Below, piece by piece: positions 34,598 through 45,412 of a stretch of 64,000 nt of DNA. The position numbers and the translations under genes are program-made. Numbering within the stretch: position 1 is the first letter of the stretch; every line of letters starts with the position of its first letter. Source of the stretch: Cotesia glomerata (Eukaryota > Arthropoda > Insecta > Hymenoptera > Braconidae); contig NC_058165.1 in NCBI RefSeq assembly GCF_020080835.1, forward strand, positions 12,459,961-12,523,960, written 5' to 3'. The notes beneath the pieces are model-generated. The model was not told where the DNA came from and searched no databases. It saw only the letters and a list, made by a program, of their open reading frames with translations.

Positions 34598-36038
34598 TGT
34601 TACGTTCTCAGAATTTCGCCCAAAATTATTTTTTTTTTTTTTATTATTTTATAAATATTATATTTTAAATAAATTAATCTCGTTCAATTCTCCGAATGCA
34701 CATTGAGAGATATCCGTTGCTTTGCTGGTGGCTTGATCAGCAGCTTAGTAACGGAAATCTCGCGATAAGGCATCGGCAGAGAGTCACCGCGGCCGCGGAT
34801 AGTCCAAACATCTTGCGTCAGCATGGGACCCGGGCCTCGATGACTCTCTCAGGGAGTAACCTGAGCTGCAAACATGGCTGAAATACTGTTTATAAAAACT
34901 AATCTGGAGCTAATTCAAGTCAGTAGATCCACGGACTTTCTTGAGCACAGAGCTCTGTCCGACTTGAACCTCTCCAGATCCTTTATCCAATAAAAGCTTA
35001 TTACAGTAAACACGCTGATAATTCCTTTGGGTGCGAGCGCCTTTCAGCTGTTCCACCAATTCAAATCCTCCCGGTGCAAAGGCTCATTATCCATTTCACT
35101 AATTAAATTTCCCATGGTGTAAGCGCCTTTCAGCTGTTCCACCAATTCAAATCCTCCCGGTGCAAAGGCTCATTAGCCATTTCACCAATTAAATTTCCCA
35201 TGGTGTGAGCGCCTTTCAGCTGTTCCACCAATTCAAATCCTTCCGGTGCAAAGGCTCATTAGCCATTTCACCGATTAAATTTCCCATGGTGTGAGCGCCT
35301 TTCAGCTGTTCCCCAAGTCCAAAAACCCACTTCGGAGATGAGGGCTTATTAGCCGTTCTATCCGAATTTCCTCCTCGGTCCATGCCGCGGAAAGGCAGGC
35401 GTTCACGTCGTTCGGGTCGGGCCGTACAAAGGGGCCGTTCATTTCAATTACAGTCGCTTAACTTGTCTATGCCCATAATCTCCGACGAGGAGCCAGAAGT
35501 ATCGTGAGTGCCAGTAAAGTGTACCGCCTACGTACCTCGGGGGAATTATTCGCCCAGGTCGCTATCTCCGTCGCTGCAGGAACCATCGAGCCCAGGACCA
35601 TTAATCCCGGAAAATCATCCAGCCTTTTGGACGGACGTATCACGTCCTTGGGTACTAAAGGCCATCGACCTTCCGGAATATTTCCAACCACCAGGTGAAA
35701 CAATTCCTTTTCGAGATCTACGGTACGGCTACTACTCTGAGGAGTACTTTCTCCGCACCGGGTTTGACAGCTACCCTCCGTTTGAAGCCAGGGGGCTCGC
35801 TCAAAAGGGTATTATTTAGGCAAAACTATGGGGTCCGTAATGGTGAGTCTATGAATTATTGAAAGGTAAAAGTAAGCTCATCTGTGACGGCACGCCGGGG
35901 GTCAATAGATCACCCAACGATGTCAAACCTGAATTTTATCTATCAGTTCTTAATTATTAAATTTACATTTTAATTTAAAATCGCCAATAAAAATTTAGAA
36001 GCGAATCAAAATAATTCCCAAAAATTGAGAACGTAACA
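34598..36038 (+). repeat. 3' LTR (1441 bp)
   Basis: Starts TGTTACG, ends CGTAACA. It carries the 86-bp unit at 35035, 35121, 35207 and (partial) 35293, one more full unit than the 5' LTR, plus the ~355-bp stretch missing from the 5' LTR. AATAAA is at 34989-34994. An open reading frame lies in its downstream half (see next entry). Confidence 0.93.
35382..35819 (+). pseudogene. LTR-internal reading frame of unknown function
   Basis: From ATG 35382 a frame runs 146 codons with a single TGA at 35505-35507. It opens with an Arg-rich segment (MPRKGRRSRRSGRAVQRGR) and ends with an aromatic, Pro-rich part (LPEYFQPPGETIPF, YYSEEYFLRTGF). In the 5' LTR the matching 3' half is kept in frame, and where this copy has TAG at 35817-35819 the 5' copy reads TGG and continues to TAA 17504-17506. 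The TGA overlaps a GTGAGT donor-like site (35504-35509), so splicing out of the frame is possible. I recognise no family. A true accessory gene, an exon, or a chance frame are all open. Confidence 0.35.
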
Positions 36039-36440
36039 ATCAATATAAAGTATGATTTTTTTTTGCAATTTTATTGGAAAATATTTGAAATTTTTGATTG
36101 GTATTATTTTTGATTGCAAATATCTTTGAAACAGTTGATCTGAGGAACTTTGACCTTTTGTAGAGCGTGAAATTTCCTATAAGACCTTTCTCTGGGATAT
36201 TGCGTAAACAAGCCATTCTGAAGTAATTAATATTCAAAAATAAAAAAAAAGTTTTCTCGTGTTATTTAAATAGAAAAATTACAAATGAATTGAGGCAAAC
36301 CTTAATATTAATATTAAGGGCTCTAATAGGCGCCAAAATTTTCATTTTTTATTGTACTTTCAACTTTTCAACACTATTAAAAAAAAAAAATTTTTTTTTT
36401 TTTTGAAACACCCTAATATATATATATATATATATATATT

Positions 36441-36793
36441 AGGGTGTGTCAAAATAGAATTCCCGTGGAGAACCTTTTAAAATTGGAATTTTAAGTTCCA
36501 CTTATGACAGGGGCTGTGTTTGGGAATTTCCTAAGATGTTTTAGTGTGAGAAAATGTATTTGATTTTCATAGAATTTTTAACAGAAGCTTAGTTTGGGTA
36601 TTTCCGGTGAAAATTCAAAATTTGGCTGAATGTGCCCAATTAAATCTCCTGTTAAAAATCCTCTAAATGATCAAATGAATTCTCTCAATCCGAAATATCT
36701 CAGGAAATGCCCAAACACAGCTGTTGTTAAAAGTGTAACTCGAAATTCCAATTTTAAAAGATTCCCCACGGGAGTTACATTTTGGCACACCCT
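36441..36793. mobile_element. MITE with ~60-bp inverted repeats
   Basis: The ends are AGGGTGTGTCAAAAT and its complement ATTTTGGCACACCCT. The inverted match continues about 60 bases inward (CCCGTGG, then TTTTAAAATTGGAATTT). It is 353 bp with no frame and is flanked by AT-dinucleotide DNA, consistent with TA-targeted insertion. The same right tip occurs at about 12515-12530. Confidence 0.8.
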
Positions 36794-36803
36794 AATATAT
36801 ATA

Positions 36804-37580
<777 letters not shown>

Positions 37581-37581
37581 C

Positions 37582-37916
37582 ATGTGGGTACTCAAACCCT
37601 GTTAAAAAACTCCAATAAGATCCCATCAAAAGCGACAAAAGCCACTTAGAAACCAATCAAATTTATAGGTTTCTAAGTGGCTTTTGTCGCTTTTGATGGG
37701 ATCTTATTGGCAATTTTAAACAGGGAATGGAAGGTCTTGATGAGTGTAACATCGAAGTGAGCTTATATCCTTAAAAATGTCAATAATTCACAAAATACAA
37801 GGTAGTTTCTTAATTATGTAAAATTGCACTGTATTTTCTTAACTATTTACGTTTTTAAAGATATAAGCTCATCCTAATATTACACTCATCGAGACCTTTC
37901 ATTTGAGTACCCACAT
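37582..37916. mobile_element. Fold-back miniature element with nested hairpins
   Basis: Outer inverted ends ATGTGGGTACTCAAA and TTTGAGTACCCACAT enclose two palindromes. The first is perfect: arms 37612-37654 and 37668-37710 (43 bp each) with a 13-base loop. The second is imperfect: about 37732-37780 pairs with about 37855-37905. No frame is present. The structure is typical of a fold-back or MITE element. Confidence 0.78.
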
Positions 37917-39670
37917 CAATTTTTAATGTATTTATATATATGTTAGACGTGTAGTTCGAAGCCGTTTCTCCGGTAAAATAGATAGTTTGAGGACAAACCC
38001 GATAGTTCGGAGACAGGCTCAAAGTATCCACTGATCTAACCGATAGTTTGAAGACTGATACTTTGAGGAAGGCTTCAAAGTATCAAAAAATTATATACAC
38101 TTTTATACATGATAGTTTGAGCCACCTTTTTTTATTTCGTTTCCTAGTGATATATAAGGTCTTAAAACTATTGCCAAAAAGATTTTGTTTATATCTTTGT
38201 AACAATACTTTTTCCCAAAATTTAACTAAATTCGACCGATGGCGGAGATATCGGCTGGGTAGGGTATTTTACGCTCGCCCTTTTTAATAAATAATAAAAT
38301 TAACCTGGAAACCCCTCAGGCTGGGTTAGTGCACATTTGGATGCCAGGTAATTTTTTACGAAAATTACCAAAAATAATAAAAATTCCAGGGGCCGCGCCG
38401 GACGATTAATTAACGATTTAAATTAATGAGAATGGAAAATAAATCACGAAATAATTAAAGTCGAGATTAGGATATTATTTGGAATCAAAAACAATAACTA
38501 AATAATTATAAATTAATATCTTAGATTATTTAGCTAAGATAGGAAGATGAGTCATAGGAAAAGAATCCGGGAATCAGCTTTCATACATTAATTATTTATG
38601 GATCAGAAAATTTCAATAAAAATAAATAAATTATTTATTCAAAAACGAAGTTACCTAAAACTAAATTTATCCTTTAAATAACAAAATAAATCCTTTATGG
38701 AATTTTTGATTAACATATAAATTTTTCTTCAACTTATTTTACAATATTGCGTTCGAGAATAATAATAACCGCTATCAAAACAATAATCGTAACAGTAATT
38801 AAAATTTAAGAATATTAAATCTGAATTGCGCTTGAAAATAATACTTGTAATGATAATTAATGTTTGACAATAATAATTGTCAATGACGCAAAATAATAAA
38901 CCCGATTTGACAATAATAATTATAAACATTGCTGACCGTATCGAGGACCCAACATGCGGCTTTCGGGACAGGTACAAATATTCCCTTATGATAACCCTTA
39001 CTCGCTACGGGATCGACCCGATCAATCGATAGTGATTTTAATTAAACAGTAAAAGAATAATTTATTTAAGCCAGGAGACAACGGTGTGCAGATATTAATT
39101 GATCTCAACTTGTGAGTACTCACCAGAAAAAGGAAACTCAAACCAAGGCACCAAATCCACACTCCTTACAATAGCGGAGGTCCCGCGTGTCTACCTCACA
39201 CCAAGCGGGCCACCGCGTGTCTGCTCAATGTTTGTCACCGTAAACCGTTCGAGGCCTCGTGTTCGACAACAAGGGCCTCTCGAGTCATTTTCCCTAATTC
39301 AATGAACTCTTTGCTCGCGATCGATATTGTAGGGCCTCACCCGTGCGAGTAAAGGCTATGATTTATCACTCATAGTAAAATTAGGTACTATATGACAATA
39401 ATTTACGGCAATGCACACAAATAATAATAATAATAATAAATTATAAATAATTCATTATAAATGTCTGAAATAAAGATAAAATTAATCTTTAAATTAATAA
39501 CCATAATATTAGAAATTTCAAATATAAATAATACTAATAATATTAAATTCAATGAAAAAATTAATAAATAAATATAAAATAATAAATTCAGAGACACACC
39601 GAGTGTGGATCTGTTGCCAAATTTAGGCGCAGGGAGGGACGCACACAGGGAATAAAAACCCTGTGACATC
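37917..39670. other. Non-coding repeats, possible LTR remnant
   Basis: No gene is seen. Degenerate GATAGTTTGAGGAC and TCAAAGTATC motifs recur at about 37975-38090. From about 38300 to 39668 the block resembles a minus-strand LTR: it would begin TGTCACAGGG at 39668 and has TGGCATCCAAATG, primer-site-like, near 38349. No partner LTR is seen, so this is tentative. Confidence 0.35.
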
Positions 39671-40066
39671 TTAAGGGGTTACATGGGTTTCGTGGGTTCA
39701 AAAAATCGATTTTTTTTTTTTGGCTCATTGATTTCTACAACATCTCAAGAATATTGTCCTCAATTTTCAAGTCGATCCGAATAATAGTTTTGGAGATACA
39801 ACCTTAGGAAGGTGTGCGCTCCAAGTCAGGTATAGAAGGGTCAGCGCGCCTCAGGTATAGTGAGCAGCTGCTCGTCTATTGTTTGTCTGTCATTGTTGTA
39901 TATTACTTTCACTTCCTAAGGAAAACTAGTTTGAAATATTTTATTTGGTGATTACTTCTTGAAGCACGAGGTTCATTTGAGGTTATCTCAAGTTTCTATC
40001 ATATAATTTATTAAAAACGTGGTATTATTTGTGGTTATCTAGTGTCATTTATGAAGTTGATAAACA

Positions 40067-41193
40067 ATGCATAAAATTTCAAGAAAACAGTTAACCGTTG
40101 GAGCTCGTAGAAAAGATAGACCGAGAAAAAGGAGACAGTCCTTTAATCCTAAAGATCCGGAAACTGATGATAGTTCCTTCACGAGCACCTCAGCACAAAA
40201 ATTACAAGGTGATGATAAAGAGCACGTGCCAGAAGAGGATACACTCCAATATTCAATCATAGATTTTGCCTTGGTTTTCTCAACTCTCTCATCGTTTGTG
40301 CGGTGTTCTAACATTATTGACGATGAAGATAAAGATCAATTGTGTAATGGTAAAGTACAATTTAAGCAATGTTCGAAATTTGGTCTGGGATATAAAATCG
40401 TAGTAGAATGTGAACGATGTGATCCAAAATATATTTTATCTTGTCAAAAATCGGAAGAATGTATGAACTAAATCGCCGGTTCATTTTTGTTATGAGAATA
40501 TTGGGCTTAGGGCTCGCCGGATGCAAGAAATTCTGCGGTTTGATGGACATAAGCAGTTCATTTTTAAACCAGTCTACATACGATTTTTATATTGATAAAA
40601 TACATGAGTGTATTGAGACAGTTACTCAGACTCTATTCTCATCTGCTGCTGAAGAAGAAAAAAAATTTACAAATATTGAAAACGATTTACAAGATACGAC
40701 AGATGTGAGTGTTTCCGGTGACGGTACCTGGAAGAAACATGAGTATACTCCATTACCAGATGAAGTTTTGATTGCTATGAAACCAATATATGATGATCTC
40801 AGTAAGGATGAGCTTCTTGAACGGTGTGTTGGTGGTTTCACACAAAATAACAACGAGAGCTTCAACCAGTTGATCTGGAAAATTACTCCAAAAATACTTC
40901 CTGCTGGTTCAAAGATTGTTAATATTGCGGCATTGGTCACTGCTTGTATCTTCAATGAAGGAACATCAGCTTTATTATTGATTATGCACGGTATGGATTT
41001 AAAATTAGGCCGAAACTCCCACGAATATGCCCGAATTTCGGATGAAAACCGTGTATGCGCAGCCGAAAAAAAATCTGCGAGCGAGACTCGCGAAGCCAGA
41101 ATCCGTCATCGACAGGAGCAAAAGGATGCCCTGGACATTGCAACTGCTGCAGGATCTTTACTTTATGGCCCAGGAATCGACGATTCACTGTAA
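40067..41193 (+). pseudogene. Mutator-like transposase, frameshifted and internally deleted
   Basis: Frame 40067-40471 has a basic N-terminus (RKDRPRKRRQ) and a Cys-pair region (VECERCDPKYILSC). Near 40441-40465 coding passes to a second frame (YELNRRFIFVMRILGLGLAG, CKKFCGLMDI, then DVSVSGDGTWKK). It jumps directly to the C-terminal region LPDEVLIAMKPIYDDLSKDE, GGFTQNNNESFNQLIWK and ends YGPGIDDSL. The join after GTWKK (near 40735) lacks the middle of the protein, including part of the catalytic core, so an in-frame internal deletion is likely. The C-terminal part matches the copy at 32866-33526 in motif order. Confidence 0.8.
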
Positions 41194-41211
41194 GTTACAA
41201 AAAACATTTTT

Positions 41212-41366
41212 AACTTCCCGCTAAAAATCTCAGATTTTCAAAAATCGGGAAGTTATTGTTTTTACCCCGTTTGGCAAAAATCGAGTTTTCATCAGATCTC
41301 GACGTTTGAAGGTCACAGGAAGCTTCCCTGACTACCCCCGCGATGTTGTCACTATGTCTGTATGTA

Positions 41367-41417
<51 letters not shown>

Positions 41418-42392
41418 CTATGTGACTCGCTTATAACTTTTGAACGGTTGAACCGATTTCATCGCGGTTGGTGCCATTCGAAAGGGCTACGCTGAACTTA
41501 GATTTCCTGAGAATTTGAACCGATTCGGACCGATAGATTTTAAGAAATCTTGAAAAATCTTAAAAAAAATAAGAAAAAAATCATTTTTGAAAGTAGTTTT
41601 TGGAATATCTTTTAAACGGCTCTATCGATCAACTTCAAAACTAATCCGCCCTTAAGCTTGAAAAACCACGCCGATCGGCGTCAACCCGATCAAAATCGGT
41701 TGATTCGTTCGAGAGATAGCGTGAACGAAAGAAAACCGAAAAAAGTGTTTTTTTCACATAACTTCGTCATTTCTTCTCGGATCGTTTTTGATGATATAGA
41801 ATAATTTCAGAAATTAAAAAACCGCGTCGATTGCCGCCGAAAACGTGGAAATCGGTTGATTAGTTCGAGAGATATCCTCGACGAAATATTTGGAAATAAG
41901 GATTTTTTCAACATAACTTCGACATTTTTTGGAATAACTTTCAAACAGCTCTACCGATCGATTCCAAAAACTAATCAGCTCTTAACATCATAAAACCACG
42001 TCGATTGCCACCAAGCTGGTCAAAATCGGTTGATTCGTTCGAGAGATATCGTGAACGAAAGAAAACCGAAAAAAGTGTTTTTTCAGAGTTACTCCGAAAT
42101 TTCTAGTTTGACCAATTAAAACTTAGAAATTATTTATGAGGCTTAAAAAACTACGTAGAATGCCGCCAACCGCGTAAAAATCGGTTCATTCATTCAAAAG
42201 TTATTGCGGTATGAACATTCAAAAAATAGTGTTCCATGAAACTTCTATCAGACTTTTGAGCTCAAAGAGCTCAAAAGCATAGAAAAGGTATCTTTTTGAG
42301 CTCGGAGAGCTCAAAACAACACACAGATTGTATTTTTGAGCTCGAAGAGCTCAAAAAAAGCGGTCAGGTATTAACGGAATTAGCGGGAAGTT
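41212..42392. repeat. Inserted repeat with short inverted ends, (GT)n core and GAGCTC palindromes
   Basis: The ends AACTTCCCGCTAA and TTAGCGGGAAGTT are inverted repeats. Inside are (GT)n at about 41370-41415, several diverged copies of a ~150-base segment (AACTTTTGAACGG, GAGAGATATCGTGAACGAAAG), and three TTTTGAGCTC...GAGCTCAAAA palindromes at about 42256-42357. No gene is seen. Related DNA occurs at 44640-44880 and, inverted, at 54770-54960. A target duplication could not be identified. Confidence 0.6.
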
Positions 42393-43017
42393 GCAGGGAT
42401 GGCCTTTAGGGTCAACCGTTTTCCTAATTTTTTTTTCCACTTTTATTGTTACTCAAAACTTTAAACGCGTTTTTCTCGGAACCGTGTTTTCAATGTCGGT
42501 TGTCAAATGTTCTCGAAAACTACTCAACCGATCTTGATGAAATTTCACACAGGTGTTCGAGATACAATTTACTCGTGCTTGGACGAAGGATTTTTTTTTT
42601 TTTCAATTACAACAATTAAAAAAAAAACAAAATGTCAAGCAAATTTGACCGAAATTTTCATTTTTTTGGAAAAATGTCTGCCAAAATTCCAATTTTCACT
42701 TTTTTTTTCTTTCCTTCGTTCAAGCACGAGTTTATGGTCTTAACTAAAAAACTTATTTTTGTTTTTTCATTTTAGATGATTTTGTCAGGAGTTATGCTGA
42801 CAACGCAGACGCACCTTTTTTCTGAGGGGTCACCGGAAATGACGTCACAATGGAGGAGTTTTAATTTTTTCTTTTTTGAAAATTTTAGAAATTATTCTTT
42901 AAATATGTATCTATAAGATAGAAAAAAATTTGAATTAAATAAATAATTTTTTACATAGAAAAAAAAATATTGAAAATAGGCCTTTTTTTACCCGACGAAA
43001 CCCATGTAACCCCTTAA

Positions 43018-43971
43018 GTGGAAAAAAATTAAAACAGTTCTACGATAAAACCGATAGTTTGAGGACATTGATGTCTGAGTTACATGCGAAAAAATGATGA
43101 AAAAAGACAATTTTCTAAGACTCATCGAGAGATTAAAATTCTTCTGTCCTTTATAAAACCAACAATTTCTTTTCACCTACACTGCAGAATAATGTAAGCT
43201 ATCAAAGTATCTGCATGTTAAATTGATTCTTTTTTGGTTTTCAAAGTATCGAAAACAGTGGTGATTTGTACCCGAAGTATGCATTTAGTTTTCACTATTA
43301 AATTATGGGGAGGAGGGGGGCAGAACGGGGTACTTCATAAAATCTTAAGATATTGGAAACTAAAATACCCTGAATCTTATTTATTTATGTTCTTTTCTAA
43401 ATAAATAACAACAATTTTTAGTTTTCACTAAAAAATTTTTTTAATTCTTTGGGGGCAAAATAAGATACTCCCTGAAAAAGTAAAAAAAAAAAATCATTGT
43501 CTGAAAATATCGTTAAAAAAATAACATTTGCTTATCGATAAGTCTACGAATGAACCCGAAACAAATAAAGAAATCACCAAAAAAAAAAAAAAAAAACATT
43601 GTTAGTTGAAGCAATATACTCTTACCAAAACTTGAGGTAGCAAAATAAATTTTTAAACTTTGCAGTAATTTCTTTACACTCTCTCTCTCTCTTGGTTTGA
43701 GAATTCAGGATAATATTTTCAAGCTGAAAAATCTTGTAGGCCTAATGACCTGTTATCGGTCTTAAAAATCAGTTTTATCAAGTTTTTTTACGATATTTTT
43801 TTTTGGAATTGTTTGAGTAATTGAATTAAAAAAAATTTTTTATTTTTTTATCGTGGGATTTCAATAACCACTAGTCGCACAAAAGTTAAAGGACAGTTTT
43901 ACAAATTGAAATAAATTATCCACAGAATTCTTTTATTGTAATTTATGATCGTTTTGAACTATTAGTGAACT
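43018..43971. other. Non-coding AT-rich stretch
   Basis: No gene is seen. GATAGTTTGAGGACATTG at about 43051 and CAAAGTATC near 43204 and 43241 repeat motifs found at 37975-38090 on the other side of the TTAA element. A short (CT)n run lies at about 43680-43692. Confidence 0.5.
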
Positions 43972-43989
43972 AATATATTCAACAAAATT

Positions 43990-44528
43990 GAGGCAGGCAA
44001 TAGCCTAGTCGGCTCGGTGGTCACTTTTTGAAAGAGTGGGACCCGGGTTCGATCCCGGCACGCACCACTATTTTTCAGTGATTATAATTAAAAATATGTG
44101 CGTTACATTGCCACCCTCTGGAAGTGGCAGAGATAGTCGGGCGGCACACGTCTGACTTGGGCGATCACCCAGTTAAGCTACAACTTAATTGGATGACCAC
44201 TCTAGTCAGCGTTGGCTAGCACGAGGGATCTCTGCACACTAGAAGAAGGGCCTAATGCTCCAGTGGTCGATAAAGAAGAGTTCTTTATCAATCACTGTAG
44301 ACTTAGCTCAGCTCCGACTGTACTATCATGGGTTTTCACTGTGGTTTCCCCATGATTCTGTTCCAACAGCCTGAGAAGGTGAGGTTCAGGGTGAATACGG
44401 TATAGAAAGCACAAGTCAGGCCACAGCCGCAAATATAAAAAAGCAGTAACCAAGCAAAATCATTAATGTTGAGAAAGGCTTGGGGTGTAAAAGGGTATAA
44501 AAAGCCTATACACTAGAACAAATAGATA
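43990..44528 (+). mobile_element. tRNA-derived SINE with intact target duplication
   Basis: The first ~75 bases look like a tRNA: box A TAGCCTAGTCGG at 44001-44012 and box B GGTTCGATCCC at 44046-44056, spaced as in an RNA polymerase III promoter and ending ACGCACCA. A non-tRNA body of about 460 bases follows. An 18-bp direct repeat (AATATATTCAACAAAATT) at 43972-43989 and 44529-44546 flanks it. At 539 bp it is long for a SINE. I cannot name the family or its partner LINE; the tail is ACAAATAGATAA rather than poly-A. Confidence 0.87.
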
Positions 44529-44546
44529 AATATATTCAACAAAATT

Positions 44547-44621
44547 TTGATATCATGTTAGAAGAAACTTTTTAACTTTTAAATTAAATATTTCACAAAC
44601 GCACCAAATGAATTTGAAGAA

Positions 44622-44677
<56 letters not shown>

Positions 44678-44880
44678 TGGCTAAACTTAGATTTTAAATA
44701 CAATTTAGACCGATTCGGACCGATAGTTTTCAAGAAATCTCATAAAAACTTTGAAAAAAAATTTTTTTTAAGTTGTTTTGTTTTCAATAACTTTTAAACG
44801 GCTTTATCGATCAGCTCCGAAAACTAATCAGCTCTTAATCCCGAAAAACTACATCGATCGCCGCTAATTCACCGCCGCTA
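44547..44880. repeat. (GT)n microsatellite and dispersed repeat
   Basis: (GT)n at about 44625-44674 is followed by GACCGATTCGGACCGATAG and TTTAAACGGCTTTATCGATCA, diverged versions of segments inside the repeat at 41212-42392. No gene. Confidence 0.6.
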
Positions 44881-44891
44881 ATTCATCTATT

Positions 44892-45284
44892 ATGAACATC
44901 CTGGATGATGAAGTATTGGACAAATTGGCAGAAAGTGCTTGGGACAGAACCTGGGGAAGGTTTGTCCAATTCGGCACCTATAGCGCTGGTTTCATCGCCA
45001 TATTTATGTGTTTACGCTTCATAAAATTAGTAGCTGACGTCGCAGTACACGGATATGCGTTACACTCTGTCTACGGTTGGTCGCTTCACCTTATAGGGGC
45101 CATCTGGGATTCAGTCACCCACCTCTTGCTGCATCTTGCAAGGAATTACGAAAAAGGAAAACAGTCAACCAAGGAATCACCTGGCGACGTAGAAGACGGA
45201 CGACACCCAACAACACCCGAAATGTACCCGATGCTGCCTGTAACCGATCCTCCTACACACAGCCCAGGATTATCGATAAAATAG
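44892..45284 (+). pseudogene. C-terminal fragment of a second chuvirus-like envelope gene
   Basis: The 130-residue frame has a membrane-proximal helix (ILDDEVLDKLAESAWDRTW) and a hydrophobic stretch (AGFIAIFMCLRFIKLVADV), then HGYALHSVYGWSLHLIGAIW and a short hydrophilic tail. It lines up with the membrane region of the envelope gene at 31440-31680 (shared motifs AYALYTIYG/GYALHSVYG and a common layout) but is clearly diverged. The rest of the ectodomain is absent; upstream DNA is a dispersed repeat. It is a truncated remnant of another env-bearing element, and an LTR-like sequence follows. Confidence 0.72.
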
Positions 45285-45412
45285 AAGATAATAAAGAGGA
45301 GGATAACTTAGGATAATAAATAAAGGAAAACAAAGTTAACAGAAGTTTTAATTGCGTCGCACTCTTTCACTTGTTAACCAATTTCGCTCGTGCTTCCGTT
45401 TAATAGCGGGGG

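Larger units (their letters stand above)
16621..36038 (+). mobile_element. Ty3-type env-bearing LTR retrotransposon (errantivirus-like), full length but broken and doubly invaded
   Basis: Two direct LTRs (16621-17704 and 34598-36038) start TGTTACGTTCT and end GAACGTAACA, flanked by ATCAA at 16616-16620 and 36039-36043. Internally, in order: primer site, long AT-rich leader, gag, protease, reverse transcriptase, RNase H, integrase and an envelope gene, then a purine-rich tract before the 3' LTR. Without its two insertions (an R1-clade LINE and a TTAA element) the element would be about 13 kb. Gag, pol and env each have frameshifts or stops, so this copy cannot be autonomous. The LTRs differ by few substitutions outside one deletion, which suggests a fairly recent insertion. 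Confidence 0.93.
13036..36350 (-). mobile_element. DNA transposon with ~490-bp TIRs, right TIR split by an LTR retrotransposon
   Basis: The left TIR (about 13036-13528) is repeated in inverted orientation in two pieces: about 16443-16620 and 36039-36350. Removing the LTR element and one copy of its 5-bp target duplication rejoins the two pieces at the exact position expected from the left TIR (left-TIR complement AATATTAATATAAAG, right AATATCAA then TATAAAG). The transposon itself is therefore about 3.9 kb and encodes a transposase on the minus strand between the TIRs. Beyond about 13036 and 36350 the two sides stop matching, so the true tips and the target duplication are not resolved. Confidence 0.85.
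39675..43013 (+). mobile_element. TTAA-flanked DNA transposon with Mutator-like transposase
   Basis: Inverted ends GGGGTTACATGGGTTTCGT at 39675-39693 and 42995-43013 are flanked by TTAA at 39671-39674 and 43014-43017. The element is 3.3 kb, encodes a broken Mutator-like transposase at 40067-41193, and contains a separate ~1.2-kb repeat at 41212-42392. TTAA duplications are typical of Kolobok and piggyBac elements rather than of Mutator elements (usually 8-11 bp), so the superfamily name needs care. Confidence 0.83.

Noticed and set aside
36040..36237. 65-residue minus-strand frame
   Set aside because: It lies wholly inside the right TIR of the DNA transposon, and the left TIR does not keep the frame.
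44001..44075. Functional tRNA gene
   Set aside because: Boxes A and B are present, but the tRNA-like part continues into a SINE body and the whole unit is flanked by an 18-bp target duplication.
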